Shown here: positions 23,844 to 33,585 of the stretch, one piece after another
Layout: every line of letters starts with the position of its first letter
Position numbering within the stretch: the stretch's first letter is position 1
DNA from: Bacillota bacterium
GTDB lineage: Bacteria > Bacillota_A > Clostridia > Lachnospirales > Lachnospiraceae
Direction: 5' to 3'
Length of the DNA stretch: 64,000 bases
Assembly: GCA_023443625.1 (NCBI GenBank)
Contig: JAEZTQ010000014.1
Location: 26,524-90,523 of the forward strand
Position numbers and translations under genes: made by a program
Notes under the pieces: model-generated
Seen by the model: only the letters and a program-made list of their open reading frames with translations
Databases searched by the model: none
What the model was told of the DNA's origin: nothing

Positions 23844-25025
23844 TTAGGGATGATATTCAATGGAATAACGGTGACATTCTCTATTATTTCTATAACACTC
23901 TCCAGCTTTTATCATGCCAACCTTCTGTGCCAAATGCAAGGAACTAACATTATTTTTGTCAATTATTGCTGTAATACAGGGTATATTCAGTTCAATAAAA
24001 CAATAATTAATAATATTTGTGACAAATTCCTTGGCATATCCAAGTCCTTGGTAAGTTGTATCAAGGAGATAACCAATTTCATATATTTCCTCATCCCCTA
24101 GCATTTTTAATTCAATACCACAGCGGCCGATGAGATGGTTGTTTTCCTTCAAAAAGACGCCCCATAACCCATAACCGTAATAATCGTATATATTTTGGAT
24201 ATAGGCCTTGTGCTTTTCCAATTCAACATCAAGATTATTAGTAAAATCATCAAGAAACTCTAATATGCCAGGTTGTTGATATATATGAAATAAATCGGGT
24301 ATATCCTCTAGGGTAAGTTCTTTGATTATTAGTCGATCTGTGGTTAAAATTGTTAAGGGTCTATTGTTTGCTTCATATATCTTCTTTACAAAAGCATGGT
24401 CTACCTCATCGAAGCCTTCTACTAAAATTGCAGCTTGGCTTAGATCCTGATTGCCGGAATTAGGATTTGCATAACCGATACAGGTAATATTAGCAGCACG
24501 GGCAGCGGTGACTCCATGATAGGAGTCTTCAATGACAATGCATTCATTGGGCTGGACACCAAGACGTTTGGCAGCGGCTAAAAAGATATCTGGTGCAGGC
24601 TTTGGATGTGCTACACTCATTCCACTAATATAGTCATGAAAATATTTTCTGATTTGAAGAGAATCCATAACCTCGCAGATTTCTTCTGAAGAGGAAGAGG
24701 AGGCAATAATTAACTTGGCACCATTTTTATGTAAATCCTTAATCAAATCAATAACATAAGGAACAACAGTATGGCCTTCCTTTTTTAAAAAATAACGCTT
24801 CATTTCATTATTTAGTTCTAATAATTCCTCAGGAGTATTATTTAGCTGAAAATCCTTTATTATTTGTTGACACATAGAATAAGCTGTCCGGCCAATAAAG
24901 TTTTGGACATAATCCATGGTAATGTTCAAACCAATTTTCTCTAGAGCAGCAATTACTGCTCTTGCATGCATGGGTTCACTGTCAATGATTACACCATCCA
25001 TATCGAAGATAACAGCTTTTAACAA
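23844..25025 (-). CDS. Fusion of HAD phosphatase/phosphoglucomutase-like and GNAT acetyltransferase
   Basis: 393 residues with two domains. Residues 1-215 are a HAD hydrolase of the beta-phosphoglucomutase-like group: nucleophile motif DMDGVIIDSEP (Asp8, Asp10), cap domain, ASSSSSEE motif, KPAPDIF and the acidic motif VIEDSYHGVTAA. Residues about 225-393 are a GNAT/RimJ-type N-acetyltransferase: LTTDRLIIKELTLEDIPDL, GYLLDTTYQGLGYAKE (acetyl-CoA loop) and NNVSSLHLAQKVGM. The two parts are usually separate proteins. The fusion suggests dephosphorylation and acetylation of related small molecules, but the substrates are unknown. ATG 25025 has an AGGAGGGAG site. Confidence 0.87.
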   Translation of the reverse strand: MLKAVIFDMDGVIIDSEPMHARAVIAALEKIGLNITMDYVQNFIGRTAYSMCQQIIKDFQLNNTPEELLELNNEMKRYFLKKEGHTVVPYVIDLIKDLHKNGAKLIIASSSSSEEICEVMDSLQIRKYFHDYISGMSVAHPKPAPDIFLAAAKRLGVQPNECIVIEDSYHGVTAARAANITCIGYANPNSGNQDLSQAAILVEGFDEVDHAFVKKIYEANNRPLTILTTDRLIIKELTLEDIPDLFHIYQQPGILEFLDDFTNNLDVELEKHKAYIQNIYDYYGYGLWGVFLKENNHLIGRCGIELKMLGDEEIYEIGYLLDTTYQGLGYAKEFVTNIINYCFIELNIPCITAIIDKNNVSSLHLAQKVGMIKAGECYRNNRECHRYSIEYHP

Positions 25026-25202
25026 GATACTCCCTCCTTTCTATGATTTTGTTACATTATATATAATTTTCATTATTAATGTAAGTTAGTATACATCTTT
25101 TTATGTTACCTTTTAAGTTCACTTTACTATTGCAGATATTAAGGAATTTACTGTATAATCCCTATAAAGCCAGTGAATATATTTATGACAACATAATAAT
25201 TT

Positions 25203-25245
25203 GAGGAAGTATCATGTTATCATATTGATAAGGGAATACTTCCTC
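25203..25245 (-). terminator. Hairpin downstream of the putative permease
   Basis: GAGGAAGTAT (25203-25212) and ATACTTCCTC (25236-25245) are perfect complements. The loop itself contains TTATC/GATAA. The T tract on the minus strand is weak, so its terminator role is moderate. Confidence 0.5.
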
Positions 25246-25273
25246 TAAAGAATCTTGTTGAATTAGCATTAGG

Positions 25274-25702
25274 TTATTTACTTTGACATAGTATTTTTTC
25301 AAAGAGAAGCCCTGCGATACACCAAAAAGGTGCATAATCGAGGCGTATGACTCCTTTATAATTCAATTTTGCTTTACTGTAATCCCAGGGACAGGCACTA
25401 AATTTTTTCAGAAGAACACCAGTGGTAAATTCTGCCGTATAGATAAAAATCGCGTAAACACCCCCTCTAACTAGTGCATTCCGGTTTTTCAGTTTACTGC
25501 AAATTGGAGTCAGACATGCGGCCATGCCATAGATGGGAAACATCCATACAGAAGTGTGACAGGATAGTTTTCTATCCGTACGCTTAAAAAGAGAACAAAG
25601 ACCAGTCCAGAGGCATTCCATGCACCAACCGCATAATCCGCATAGGAGAAAATTTTGTAAAAAGCACTTTTTCTTGTTCATGGTATTGATTTTCTTGTTC
25701 AT
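25274..25702 (-). CDS. Putative ABC transporter permease-like membrane protein (PF06541 type)
   Basis: About 142 residues if started at ATG 25702 (or 135 from ATG 25681). These two ATGs lie in an imperfect direct repeat, CTTGTTCATGGTATT, and neither has a good ribosome binding site. A longer frame would run into the promoter of the divergent CYTH gene. The sequence FLLCGLCGWCMECLWTGL, then MFPIYGMAACL, AIFIYTAEFTTGVLL and PWDYSKAKLNYKGVIRLDYAPFWCIAGLLFE are typical of the small four-helix family annotated as putative ABC-transporter type IV. Role unknown. Family members are frequent in Lachnospiraceae. Confidence 0.7.
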   Translation of the reverse strand: MNKKINTMNKKKCFLQNFLLCGLCGWCMECLWTGLCSLFKRTDRKLSCHTSVWMFPIYGMAACLTPICSKLKNRNALVRGGVYAIFIYTAEFTTGVLLKKFSACPWDYSKAKLNYKGVIRLDYAPFWCIAGLLFEKILCQSK

Positions 25703-25790
25703 GGTATTAGTATCTTCATAAAAATCTATCCTATACAGATATTTTTTGTCATTCATATAAATTAAAATTGGTATCACTAGGAGGTAGCAC

Positions 25791-26285
25791 ATGGAAATTG
25801 AACGCAAATATGCAGTTATGTCTTTCCCAGGAGAATTATCACAGTATAAGTTCAAAAAAATTGAACAGGGTTATTTGTGCCATAAACCAATTCTTCGTTT
25901 TAGAAGGAGTAATGAAGACTATATCTTGACCTATAAATCCAAGTTAGGAATAGAGGATAAAATAGTAGGAAGTGCTATATTTAATAATGAAGTTGAGCTT
26001 CCTCTTACAAAAGAAGCTTATAATGAATTGCGTCCGAAAAGGGATGGAAACTTAGTTCAAAAAACACGTTACCTTGTTCCTCTTGAAGATGGACTTACTG
26101 CTGAACTTGATGTATTTGAAGGACTTCTTACAGGCCTGATTATGGTAGAAGTTGAATTTCCAAGTGAAGAAGCTTCCAATAGTTTTGTTGCACCCAATTG
26201 GTTTGGTAAAGAACTAACATCGGATAAACGCTACTCGAATCACTATTTATCCAAATTAGGAAGTTTTAAAGAATTGGGAATATAA
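25791..26285 (+). CDS. CYTH domain protein (triphosphate tunnel metalloenzyme)
   Basis: 164 residues. It starts with MEIERKY, the ExExK signature of CYTH domains. It continues with the tunnel strands LRFRRSNEDYILTYKSK, VQKTRYLVPL and AELDVFEGLLTGLIMVEVEFPSEE. Members bind triphosphates (inorganic triphosphate, thiamine triphosphate, sometimes ATP for cyclisation) with divalent metal. Here triphosphatase activity is the safest expectation. A strong AGGAGGT ribosome binding site precedes the start. It appears to be in the same direction as, and perhaps co-transcribed with, the two tiny proteins and the HD protein that follow. Confidence 0.88.
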   Translation: MEIERKYAVMSFPGELSQYKFKKIEQGYLCHKPILRFRRSNEDYILTYKSKLGIEDKIVGSAIFNNEVELPLTKEAYNELRPKRDGNLVQKTRYLVPLEDGLTAELDVFEGLLTGLIMVEVEFPSEEASNSFVAPNWFGKELTSDKRYSNHYLSKLGSFKELGI

Positions 26286-26360
26286 AAGTTAGGGATACAA
26301 AAGTAAAGATTGCTTATACTAAAGGCATAGTGAAGTCTACATGATATAAGGAGGATTTTT

Positions 26361-26495
26361 ATGCCAAAGGATAGTCAACCAGATAATAAAAGAGCAAGAG
26401 TAAAAAAAGCAAATGGTCAGACACCCATAACTCGAGAGAATCAGAATAAGAATGATAATGCTAAAAGAAAATCCATTCATCATAATGATGTATAG
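26361..26495 (+). CDS. Small hydrophilic protein, 44 residues
   Basis: An ATG at 26361 with a perfect AAGGAGGA site 6 bases upstream opens a 44-codon frame. The product is very basic and polar (start MPKDSQPDNKRARVKKANG, end KRKSIHHNDV), with no hydrophobic core, and is probably unstructured. It lies 15 bases before another small gene. I do not recognise the family with certainty. The strong ribosome binding site and tight spacing make it a real gene. Confidence 0.6.
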   Translation: MPKDSQPDNKRARVKKANGQTPITRENQNKNDNAKRKSIHHNDV

Positions 26496-26510
26496 AGAGG
26501 AGCGAGGGCT

Positions 26511-26687
26511 ATGGCTAAAGCAGGAATGAGAAGACCGGATGTAACAGAACCTCATGGAACAGAAGGAAGGCAAAGAATGCATATTCAGAAGAATGAAGTG
26601 CCTCCCGTTCCGGAGATTCAAGGAAAGGCAAAGGCGGGACATGAAAAAGCAAATCCATATAAAGTGCCCAATCATGAACCAAAATGA
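26511..26687 (+). CDS. Small conserved clostridial protein, 58 residues
   Basis: 58 residues starting MAKAGMRRPDVTEPHGTE, with a C-terminal EVPPVPEIQGKAKAGHEKANP segment. I remember this N-terminal/C-terminal motif combination from small uncharacterised clostridial proteins that sit beside HD-domain genes. Its stop overlaps the start of the HD gene (ATGA), so the two are translationally coupled. The sequence is polar and probably disordered. Function unknown. Confidence 0.65.
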   Translation: MAKAGMRRPDVTEPHGTEGRQRMHIQKNEVPPVPEIQGKAKAGHEKANPYKVPNHEPK

Positions 26688-27313
26688 CGGTAATTAAAGA
26701 AAAGACAACCAAGGAATTATTTCAAGAGATTACGGACCATCTACTAGGTGATCATAAGCCAAGCGAATATATAAATGCTTTGTCAAAAGACGAGGCTTAT
26801 AACAAACATCCTTTTACATTACTTTGGAAATTGAAAGATACAGAACAATCCAAAAAATATCATCCAGAGGGAAGTGTTTGGAATCATACAATGCTTGTTC
26901 TGGATGAGGCAGCTAAGGTACGAGAGGATAGTAAAGACCCCATGGCTTTTATGTGGGCAGCACTTCTTCATGATATTGGTAAACCGCAAACTACCAGAAT
27001 AAGAAAAGGCAGAATCACCTCTTATGACCATGATAAAGCAGGAGAAAGATTAAGTGTGGACTTCCTGGAATATTTCATAGAAGAAGAGGTTTTTGTAGAG
27101 AAGGTTTCAGCGCTGGTTCGGTATCATATGCATATGCTTTATGTGTTAAAAAAGTTACCTTACAGTGACATTAAAGGGCTACTTAATAGAGTTGACATCA
27201 ACGATTTGACTTTGCTATGCCTTTGTGACCGTATGGGTAGAACTGGTGCAGATATTGAGACTGAGGATGCGATGTACAATGAATTTAGGCAGCTTCTCAA
27301 TCGTATGACTTAA
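26684..27313 (+). CDS. HD-domain phosphohydrolase, tRNA nucleotidyltransferase-related
   Basis: 209 residues. The HD motif is intact: WNHTMLVLDEA, then AALLHDIGKP (metal-binding His-Asp), YDHDKAGERL, and LVRYHMHM. Its arrangement resembles the HD domain that accompanies CCA-adding enzymes, but the nucleotidyltransferase part is missing. The start is the ATGA overlap with the preceding small gene. It probably hydrolyses a phosphoester, perhaps a nucleotide or a 2',3'-cyclic phosphate; the substrate is unknown. A hairpin terminator with a T run follows. Confidence 0.87.
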   Translation: MTVIKEKTTKELFQEITDHLLGDHKPSEYINALSKDEAYNKHPFTLLWKLKDTEQSKKYHPEGSVWNHTMLVLDEAAKVREDSKDPMAFMWAALLHDIGKPQTTRIRKGRITSYDHDKAGERLSVDFLEYFIEEEVFVEKVSALVRYHMHMLYVLKKLPYSDIKGLLNRVDINDLTLLCLCDRMGRTGADIETEDAMYNEFRQLLNRMT

Positions 27314-27335
27314 TATGACCATATATATAAAGGGA

Positions 27336-27404
27336 CCAATGCAATCATTGAGCTATTATTAGTTGTCTAGTAGCGTAATTTTTGTGATTGGTTTCTTTTT
27401 TTCT
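27336..27404 (+). terminator. Terminator after the HD gene
   Basis: ACCAATGCAATCA near 27336 pairs loosely with TGATTGGT near 27386-27393 and is followed by TTTCTTTTTTTC. The stem is imperfect and the loop long, but the T tract is convincing. Confidence 0.5.
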
Positions 27405-27674
27405 TATAAAAGTTGCATTACAAAGTAAGTGTTTATAATGTATTCACTTAAGGCGTTAAGGTTTAATTCATAAATCTCTGACATTATGCATAAGAAATGG
27501 ATAAATTATATAAAAATTGACGAAAATTGTTAAGATGATGGGGTGATATAAAAAATTTACTGGATTTTTTATAGTATGTACTTTATAATGAGTTTGTAAT
27601 TCATAGCAGGGCAATCCTTATTTTGCTTGCCTTGTATATTTATGTAATTGTAATTTAGAAAGAGGTTCGTTAAG
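27405..27674. other. Promoter region of the nfn genes
   Basis: 270 bases of AT-rich sequence. A TATAAT at about 27592-27597 with a poor -35 is the likely nfnA promoter. A small GC-rich stem (GGCAA / TTGCTTGCC) occurs in the leader at about 27612-27633. No open frame with a ribosome binding site. Confidence 0.4.
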
Positions 27675-28577
27675 ATGACTGAAAATTATATCTACACTAT
27701 TATTAAAAAAGAACACCTTACAGATGCTATTTATTTAATGGATATCAAGGCCCCAAGAGTAGCTAAAAATTGCTATCCAGGTCAATTTGTTATCGTTAAA
27801 ATGGATGATAAAGGAGAGCGGATTCCTTTAACAATTTGTGATTATGATAGAGAAGCAGGAACTGTAACAATTGTTTTTCAAGCACTTGGTTCATCAACAA
27901 AGTTAATGGCACAGTATGAAGAGGGAGAAGCCTTCCGTGATTTTACAGGACCTTTAGGTCGTAAATCAGAATTGATTGATATGTCTGCTGACGAGTTATC
28001 TAAGAAGAAGATACTCTTTGTTGCTGGTGGTGTTGGCGCTGCTCCTGTTTATCCTCAGGTAAAATGGATGAAGGAGAATGGATATGATGTAGATTGTATT
28101 ATTGGTGCTAGAAATAAAGACCTTATCATATTAGAAGATAGAATGAGAGAACAGGTGAAAGATCTTTACATAACCACAGATGATGGTTCCTATGGATTTA
28201 AGGGTAATGTAAATGATTGTATTAAGGATTTAGTTAATAATCAAGGTAAGAAATATGATTTAGTGATTGCTATTGGTCCCATGATTATGATGAAATTTGT
28301 ATGCATCTTAACTAAGGAACTGGGAATAGAGACAATCGTAAGTATGAATCCTGTTATGGTTGATGGTACAGGCATGTGCGGTGCCTGTAGGCTAACAGTG
28401 GGTAATGAAATCAAGTTTGCTTGTGTCGACGGCCCAGAATTTAATGGTCACTTAGTTAATTTTGATGAAGCTATGAAGCGTCTTCAAATGTATAAAACAG
28501 AAGAAGGGAAAAAGGTCCTCCGAGAGAAAGAGGGAAGCTCCCATCATCATGCAGGCTGCGAATGTCACGAGGAATAA
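27675..28577 (+). CDS. nfnA: NfnA-type FAD/NAD-binding subunit of ferredoxin-NADP oxidoreductase
   Basis: 300 residues. It has an FAD-binding ferredoxin-reductase-like N terminus (RIPLTICDYDREAGTVTIVFQALG), an NAD-binding motif VAGGVGAAPVYPQVKWMKENG, and a C-terminal [2Fe-2S] site with cysteines in DGTGMCGACRLTVGNEIKFACVDGPEF. This is the small subunit of NfnAB (also annotated sulfide dehydrogenase or dihydroorotate dehydrogenase electron transfer subunit). Together with the next gene it catalyses electron-bifurcating transfer between NADH, reduced ferredoxin and NADP. A His/Cys-rich tail (SSHHHAGCECHEE) is unusual and could bind metal. It is co-transcribed with nfnB. Confidence 0.87.
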   Translation: MTENYIYTIIKKEHLTDAIYLMDIKAPRVAKNCYPGQFVIVKMDDKGERIPLTICDYDREAGTVTIVFQALGSSTKLMAQYEEGEAFRDFTGPLGRKSELIDMSADELSKKKILFVAGGVGAAPVYPQVKWMKENGYDVDCIIGARNKDLIILEDRMREQVKDLYITTDDGSYGFKGNVNDCIKDLVNNQGKKYDLVIAIGPMIMMKFVCILTKELGIETIVSMNPVMVDGTGMCGACRLTVGNEIKFACVDGPEFNGHLVNFDEAMKRLQMYKTEEGKKVLREKEGSSHHHAGCECHEE

Positions 28578-28595
28578 CAGGAGGATTAGATAGTA

Positions 28596-29981
28596 ATGGA
28601 TATTTTGAAGAAGGTTCCTGTAAGGGAACAGGACCCTAAGATTAGGGCAACTAATTTTGAAGAGGTTTGTTATGGATATAATCTGGAGGAAGCTAGAGAA
28701 GAAGCTTCCCGTTGTATTAAATGTAAAAATCCAAAATGTGTTATGGGATGTCCGGTATCCATTGATATTCCAGGGTTTATTTCAGCAATAGAGAATAATG
28801 ATGTGGAAGAAGCTTTTAAAGTTATAAGCAAATATTCCTCACTTCCTGCAGTATGCGGAAGAGTATGTCCACAGGAAACCCAATGTGAGCAAAGATGCAT
28901 CCGCGGTATTAAAGGGGAGCCAGTTTCTATCGGAAAGCTGGAGCGTTTTGTAGCAGATTGGGCAAGAGATAATAAAATCGCCCAGGAAAAACCCAAGGAG
29001 TTTAATCATAGAAAGGTTGCTGTAGTTGGTGCAGGTCCGGCAGGACTTACCTGTGCAGGAGATCTTGCTAAGATGGGCTATGACGTGACAATCTTTGAAG
29101 CACTTCATGAACCTGGTGGAGTGTTAGTATATGGTATTCCGGAATTTAGATTACCAAAAGAAACGGTTGTAAAGACAGAAATTGATAATATTAGGGCTTT
29201 GGGTGTTAAAATAGAAACCAATGTGGTTATTGGTAAATCCACTACAATAGATGAATTGATGGAAGAAGAAGGCTTTGAGGCTGTATTTATCGGATCCGGA
29301 GCTGGTCTTCCGAAATTTATGGGTATTCCCGGGGAGAATGCCAACGGTGTATTCTCAGCCAATGAATACTTGACACGTAATAATTTAATGAAAGCTTTTG
29401 ATAAAGATTACGATACCCCGATTATTGCTGGTAAGAAGGTTGCTGTAGTTGGTGGCGGTAATGTTGCCATGGATGCTGCAAGAACCGCTTTAAGGTTGGG
29501 AGCACAGGTTTACATTGTTTACAGAAGAGGTGAGGCTGAGCTACCTGCAAGAGTGGAAGAAGTGCATCATGCTAAAGAAGAAGGCATTATTTTTAAGCTT
29601 TTAACGAATCCCAAAGAAATTCTTGTGAATGAGAATGGCTGGGTTTCAGGTATGAGATGTGTCGAGATGGAACTTGGTGAGCCGGACGAATCAGGAAGAA
29701 GAAAACCTGTGGAGAAGAAGGATTCTGAGTTTGTATTAGAACTGGATACAGTAATCATGTCCTTAGGAACAAGTCCTAATCCATTGATATCATCAACTAC
29801 CAGAGGTTTAGAGACTAATAAGTACAGATGCATTATTGCGGATGAAGAAACTGGATTAACCTCAAGAGAGGGAGTATTTGCCGGTGGTGATGCAGTAACT
29901 GGAGCAGCAACAGTAATACTTGCAATGGGGGCAGGAAGAGCAGCTGCTGCAGGAATAGATAACTATTTAAAATCTAAATAA
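28596..29981 (+). CDS. nfnB: NfnB / GltD-like FAD-NADPH and 4Fe-4S subunit
   Basis: 461 residues. Two N-terminal [4Fe-4S] motifs are seen: [15 protein letters not shown] and [15 protein letters not shown]. The first dinucleotide fold is [21 protein letters not shown] (FAD), followed by [17 protein letters not shown]. The second is [21 protein letters not shown] (NADPH). The C-terminal FAD motif is [23 protein letters not shown]. Often annotated as glutamate synthase (NADPH) small subunit GltA, but the immediate upstream NfnA partner and lack of a glutamate synthase large subunit make the bifurcating transhydrogenase more likely. It would balance ferredoxin reduced by NifJ with NADPH demand, for example of glutamate dehydrogenase. 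Confidence 0.88.
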   Translation: MDILKKVPVREQDPKIRATNFEEVCYGYNLEEAREEASRCIKCKNPKCVMGCPVSIDIPGFISAIENNDVEEAFKVISKYSSLPAVCGRVCPQETQCEQRCIRGIKGEPVSIGKLERFVADWARDNKIAQEKPKEFNHRKVAVVGAGPAGLTCAGDLAKMGYDVTIFEALHEPGGVLVYGIPEFRLPKETVVKTEIDNIRALGVKIETNVVIGKSTTIDELMEEEGFEAVFIGSGAGLPKFMGIPGENANGVFSANEYLTRNNLMKAFDKDYDTPIIAGKKVAVVGGGNVAMDAARTALRLGAQVYIVYRRGEAELPARVEEVHHAKEEGIIFKLLTNPKEILVNENGWVSGMRCVEMELGEPDESGRRKPVEKKDSEFVLELDTVIMSLGTSPNPLISSTTRGLETNKYRCIIADEETGLTSREGVFAGGDAVTGAATVILAMGAGRAAAAGIDNYLKSK

Positions 29982-30019
29982 CAAAAGATAATTCATTTGG
30001 AGAACATGTTGGAGGATGT

Positions 30020-31564
30020 ATGGGATATCTTATGATTGACCGTTTAATTGGGATAGGCTTTGTTGCATTAATGGTTATAATGTTCATTATGCTAATCATT
30101 AATATTGCCCGATTTAATCACTTAAAAAGGAAAGAAAGCCTGACTAATGAGGAAAATCTTAAAGTGAAGGAAAGCTATAAGGTATTAGAAAATAGCTATA
30201 ATTCTACTCTATCTTCCTTAAATGAACTAACAGGCAGGTATGAAGAACTTAATAAGAATAAAGAAAACATGAAGAAGCTGGCTTATACAGACTATTTGAC
30301 CGAACTTCCCAATCGAGCAGCCTTTACGGAGATGTTGGATAGTATCATGCTTACTCTTCGTAGTGAAGAAACCATTGCAATTATGGATATAGATTTAGAT
30401 AATTTTAAGAATATTAATGATTCCCTTGGACATTCTTATGGTGATGAGCTGTTAATCGATGTAACCTATCGTTTAAAACAGGTGATGGATGAAAATGATT
30501 ATCTTGCCCGAATTGGCGGTGATGAATTTATCTTTTTAACCCAGAACTTAGATAATACAGAAACCTATGAAGAGAAGATAAAGAAGATAAAGAATGTCTT
30601 TAGTTATCCCTTTATACTATCAACAAAGGAATATTTTGTTACTGTAAGTATTGGAGTTGCTTATGCACCTAAGGATGGAAAGACCTCTCAATCCCTTATT
30701 AAAAATGTAGATTCCGCAATGTATGTTGCCAAAGCGAATGGCAAAAATACTCATGCATACTTTGACTATGCCTTTAACCAGAAGTTAACGGAGAAAATTG
30801 AGATGCAATCTGAGCTTCGAAAAGCTCTGGAGAGAAAGGAATTTGTGTTATTTTATCAAGCGCAAATGAATTTGGAGACAAAGCAGATTGTAGGCTTTGA
30901 AGCTCTAATTCGATGGGAGCATCCCACAAGGGGTCTGGTTTTTCCTGATGAATTTATTTATATAGCAGAAGAAACGGGATTAATCATACCGATAGGAAAA
31001 TGGGTGCTTTATACAGCCTGCAGCCAATTAAAACAATGGTCAGAGGAATATCCTGATATTACAATGGCTGTTAACCTTTCAGCCAGACAATTCAAGGACA
31101 GAGATATTGTTAAGCAGATTTATGACGTAATCGAAGAAACTGGAATTGATCCTAGCAGACTTGAGCTTGAGATAACTGAAACTATAGCCCTTGATGATAT
31201 TGAATATACTATTACCATTATTCAAGAGTTAAGGAAGTTAGGTGTAAGTTTTTCACTTGATGATTTTGGAACAGGCTATTCTTCAATGAGTTACTTGAAG
31301 AGACTTCCGGTTAGTAATTTAAAGATTGACAGAAGCTTCCTTAATACAGTCATGGAGGATAAAAGCGATCAAAAAATCATTCAAGCGATTATAACCCTTG
31401 CAAGAAATTTAGATTTATTCGTTATAGCGGAAGGAGTAGAAAACTCGGAACAGGAAGTATTTTTAAAAGAAGCCAATTGTAATAAAGCGCAGGGTTATTT
31501 GTATAGTAAGCCTGTACCAAAAGATAAGGCAATATTATTTCTAAGGAAGCAAGAGAGTATTTAG
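30020..31564 (+). CDS. Membrane-anchored GGDEF-EAL protein (c-di-GMP turnover)
   Basis: 514 residues. One N-terminal membrane helix (about 9-30) and a coiled linker precede a GGDEF domain (about 90-250, RIGGDEFIF intact) and an EAL domain (about 260-510). The latter has [50 protein letters not shown] and AQGYLYSKP. Both catalytic motifs look complete, so it may synthesise or degrade cyclic di-GMP; the phosphodiesterase side commonly dominates. The allosteric RxxD site before GGDEF is missing (DEND). The start has GGAGG closely upstream. The membrane gene 9 bases downstream is probably in the same transcript. Confidence 0.92.
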   Translation: MGYLMIDRLIGIGFVALMVIMFIMLIINIARFNHLKRKESLTNEENLKVKESYKVLENSYNSTLSSLNELTGRYEELNKNKENMKKLAYTDYLTELPNRAAFTEMLDSIMLTLRSEETIAIMDIDLDNFKNINDSLGHSYGDELLIDVTYRLKQVMDENDYLARIGGDEFIFLTQNLDNTETYEEKIKKIKNVFSYPFILSTKEYFVTVSIGVAYAPKDGKTSQSLIKNVDSAMYVAKANGKNTHAYFDYAFNQKLTEKIEMQSELRKALERKEFVLFYQAQMNLETKQIVGFEALIRWEHPTRGLVFPDEFIYIAEETGLIIPIGKWVLYTACSQLKQWSEEYPDITMAVNLSARQFKDRDIVKQIYDVIEETGIDPSRLELEITETIALDDIEYTITIIQELRKLGVSFSLDDFGTGYSSMSYLKRLPVSNLKIDRSFLNTVMEDKSDQKIIQAIITLARNLDLFVIAEGVENSEQEVFLKEANCNKAQGYLYSKPVPKDKAILFLRKQESI

Positions 31565-31572
31565 GTCTGCAT

Positions 31573-32340
31573 ATGGGTAAAGGGGTTATTTGGGTGAAAG
31601 GACAAAATGAAGTTTTCTTAAGGAATAAAGGGTTTATATTATTTCAAATATTATTATATGCGGTTTTTTTAACTTTAGATATAACTGGTCTTCATAACAC
31701 TCTTTCTATATATGTTAAATACATTGTTGTAATATTATGCTTTTGTTATGCACTTTTTCAAAGAAGAAGTGATAACAAAGGCATTGTTTTTTCCTATAAA
31801 GCAGCTCTTTTATTCACAGTCATATCAGATTTTTTCATTTTAATCACAGACCATTATTACTATGGAGTGTTAACTTTTATTGTAGTCCAGATATTCTATA
31901 CAGTAGCATTGTTACAATTTCATACAAAAGGGGGAATTCTCATAAAGAAGATGAGTATTTCTCTTATTAAACGACTCTTAGCAGTAATCATAGTTATAAT
32001 CCTCCTTGACAATTTTGATGTTACTCTGGATAGATTACTTATTGTGAGTGTAATTTACTTTGTATTCATTCTTTCTAATACAATAACAGCAGTTAAAATG
32101 GCCTTTGGTAGCCCTAATAATAAAAGCCTATTATTATTTGCCATTGGTATGGTATTATTTGTCTTGTGTGACATTAATGTTGGACTTTTTAATATGTCCG
32201 CCTTTATTCCATTGCCAGCAAATCTAGCGAGAATAATCTATGAATTTTCTTCTATATTAATGTGGACTTTTTATGCACCCTCTCAAGTTCTTATTACCTT
32301 ATGTGTCTCCATACTTCCCTCAAAAGCTTCTCGGGTTTAA
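31573..32340 (+). CDS. YhhN/TMEM86-like membrane protein (tentative)
   Basis: 255 residues from ATG 31573; a GTG at 31594 with AAAGGGG upstream is an alternative start. Eight or so hydrophobic segments fill the sequence. LLFTVISDFFILITDHYYYGVLTFIVVQIFYTVAL and LLLFAIGMVLFVLCDINVG resemble the two conserved Asp-containing motifs of the YhhN family, whose animal members are lysoplasmalogenases. The resemblance is partial. It directly follows the GGDEF-EAL gene and may be co-expressed. Confidence 0.55.
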   Translation: MGKGVIWVKGQNEVFLRNKGFILFQILLYAVFLTLDITGLHNTLSIYVKYIVVILCFCYALFQRRSDNKGIVFSYKAALLFTVISDFFILITDHYYYGVLTFIVVQIFYTVALLQFHTKGGILIKKMSISLIKRLLAVIIVIILLDNFDVTLDRLLIVSVIYFVFILSNTITAVKMAFGSPNNKSLLLFAIGMVLFVLCDINVGLFNMSAFIPLPANLARIIYEFSSILMWTFYAPSQVLITLCVSILPSKASRV

Positions 32341-32622
32341 TTCTTAGTTATATAAAAAAGATAACCTGCTTCTTACAATGTAAGACGTCAGCTTTTCATT
32401 GAAATTGAGTTTTTATAGTATTCTTTAGCATAATCACCAAGAAATCTAAAAAACTTTATGTAAAAATATGTTATTTAAATACTTGTTATTGCTTGACTTA
32501 TTTGCTAAAATTACTTTGTAATTTATCATATTTATAATCTCTTAATAAATCTCAATTGCCTTATTCTGGCAGTACAATTTCTGTAATAACCCCAATATAT
32601 CACTTATAGGAGGAAAGAAAAG

Positions 32623-33585
32623 ATGCTTCAATATGTTAAAGAAAAAGTCTATGACTATAATTATTTCATCAGCAGTATAATGGATCAGGTAAGGAAAATG
32701 ATGGGAGAGGAGTATACTGTCAGTGTATATAAGGTTACCAAGAATAATTCCTTAGTACTTGATAGTCTCGTAATCCTAAAGAAGGAGAAAAAATTTGCCC
32801 CAAATATTTATTTACAACCCTATTATGAAGCCTATATACAGGGACTAAGCATTCAGGAATTGGCGCGAAAACTATGTGATACCTATAATAATAACCTAGT
32901 ACCTGATATCAATGAGAATTTCTCATATGCCTATGAGGATATAAAGCCATTTATCATTTATAGATTGGTTAGTTACGAGAGAAATAAGAAACTTCTTGAG
33001 AAGATACCTCATATGAAATATCTAGATATGGTTATAACCTATTATTGCTTAGTTCGTGAGGACGAGGAGGGTATAGGAACAATACGAATTACTAACGCAC
33101 ACTTGCAGATGTGGGAAACCTCATTACAGGAGCTTCATACTCTCGCTGTCAACAATACCAAGCTAATATTTCCAGCGATAATTAAAAGTATGGATGAGAT
33201 GCTCCTTCCAATGCTTCAAGAAGAGTATATGGAAGGAAAAGAAGATCTTCTGTCGGATAAAATTTTAGACGGCTTTTTGTTGGGTGATAATAAAACTAAT
33301 AAATATAAAATGTATGTATTATCAAATTCGAAAGGCATTAATGGTGCCACTTGTCTCTTATATCAGGATGTTCTAAAAGAATTCTCTAATGAAATTCAAT
33401 CTGATTTATTTATACTTCCCAGTAGTATACATGAAGTAATTTTGGTTCCCTTTGATGGAACAATAAGGATGGAAGCCTTGTCTGAGTTGGTCAAAGATGT
33501 GAATCATACCCAGGTCGCCAGAGATGAGGTACTATCTGACAGGGTTTATTTCTATTTAAGAAAAAATAATGCCATCAGTATGTAG
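32623..33585 (+). CDS. DUF5688 family protein
   Basis: 320 residues, soluble. The C-terminal part KYKMYVLSNSKGINGATCLLYQDVLKEF followed by SDLFILPSSIHEVILVPFD is the diagnostic DUF5688 signature, a family widespread in Lachnospiraceae, often in several copies. The N-terminal part is helical. There is no catalytic motif I can name. Function is unknown. Strong AGGAGG site; it appears monocistronic with its own promoter, TTGACT - 17 bp - TTGTAA at about 32493-32521. Confidence 0.85.
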   Translation: MLQYVKEKVYDYNYFISSIMDQVRKMMGEEYTVSVYKVTKNNSLVLDSLVILKKEKKFAPNIYLQPYYEAYIQGLSIQELARKLCDTYNNNLVPDINENFSYAYEDIKPFIIYRLVSYERNKKLLEKIPHMKYLDMVITYYCLVREDEEGIGTIRITNAHLQMWETSLQELHTLAVNNTKLIFPAIIKSMDEMLLPMLQEEYMEGKEDLLSDKILDGFLLGDNKTNKYKMYVLSNSKGINGATCLLYQDVLKEFSNEIQSDLFILPSSIHEVILVPFDGTIRMEALSELVKDVNHTQVARDEVLSDRVYFYLRKNNAISM

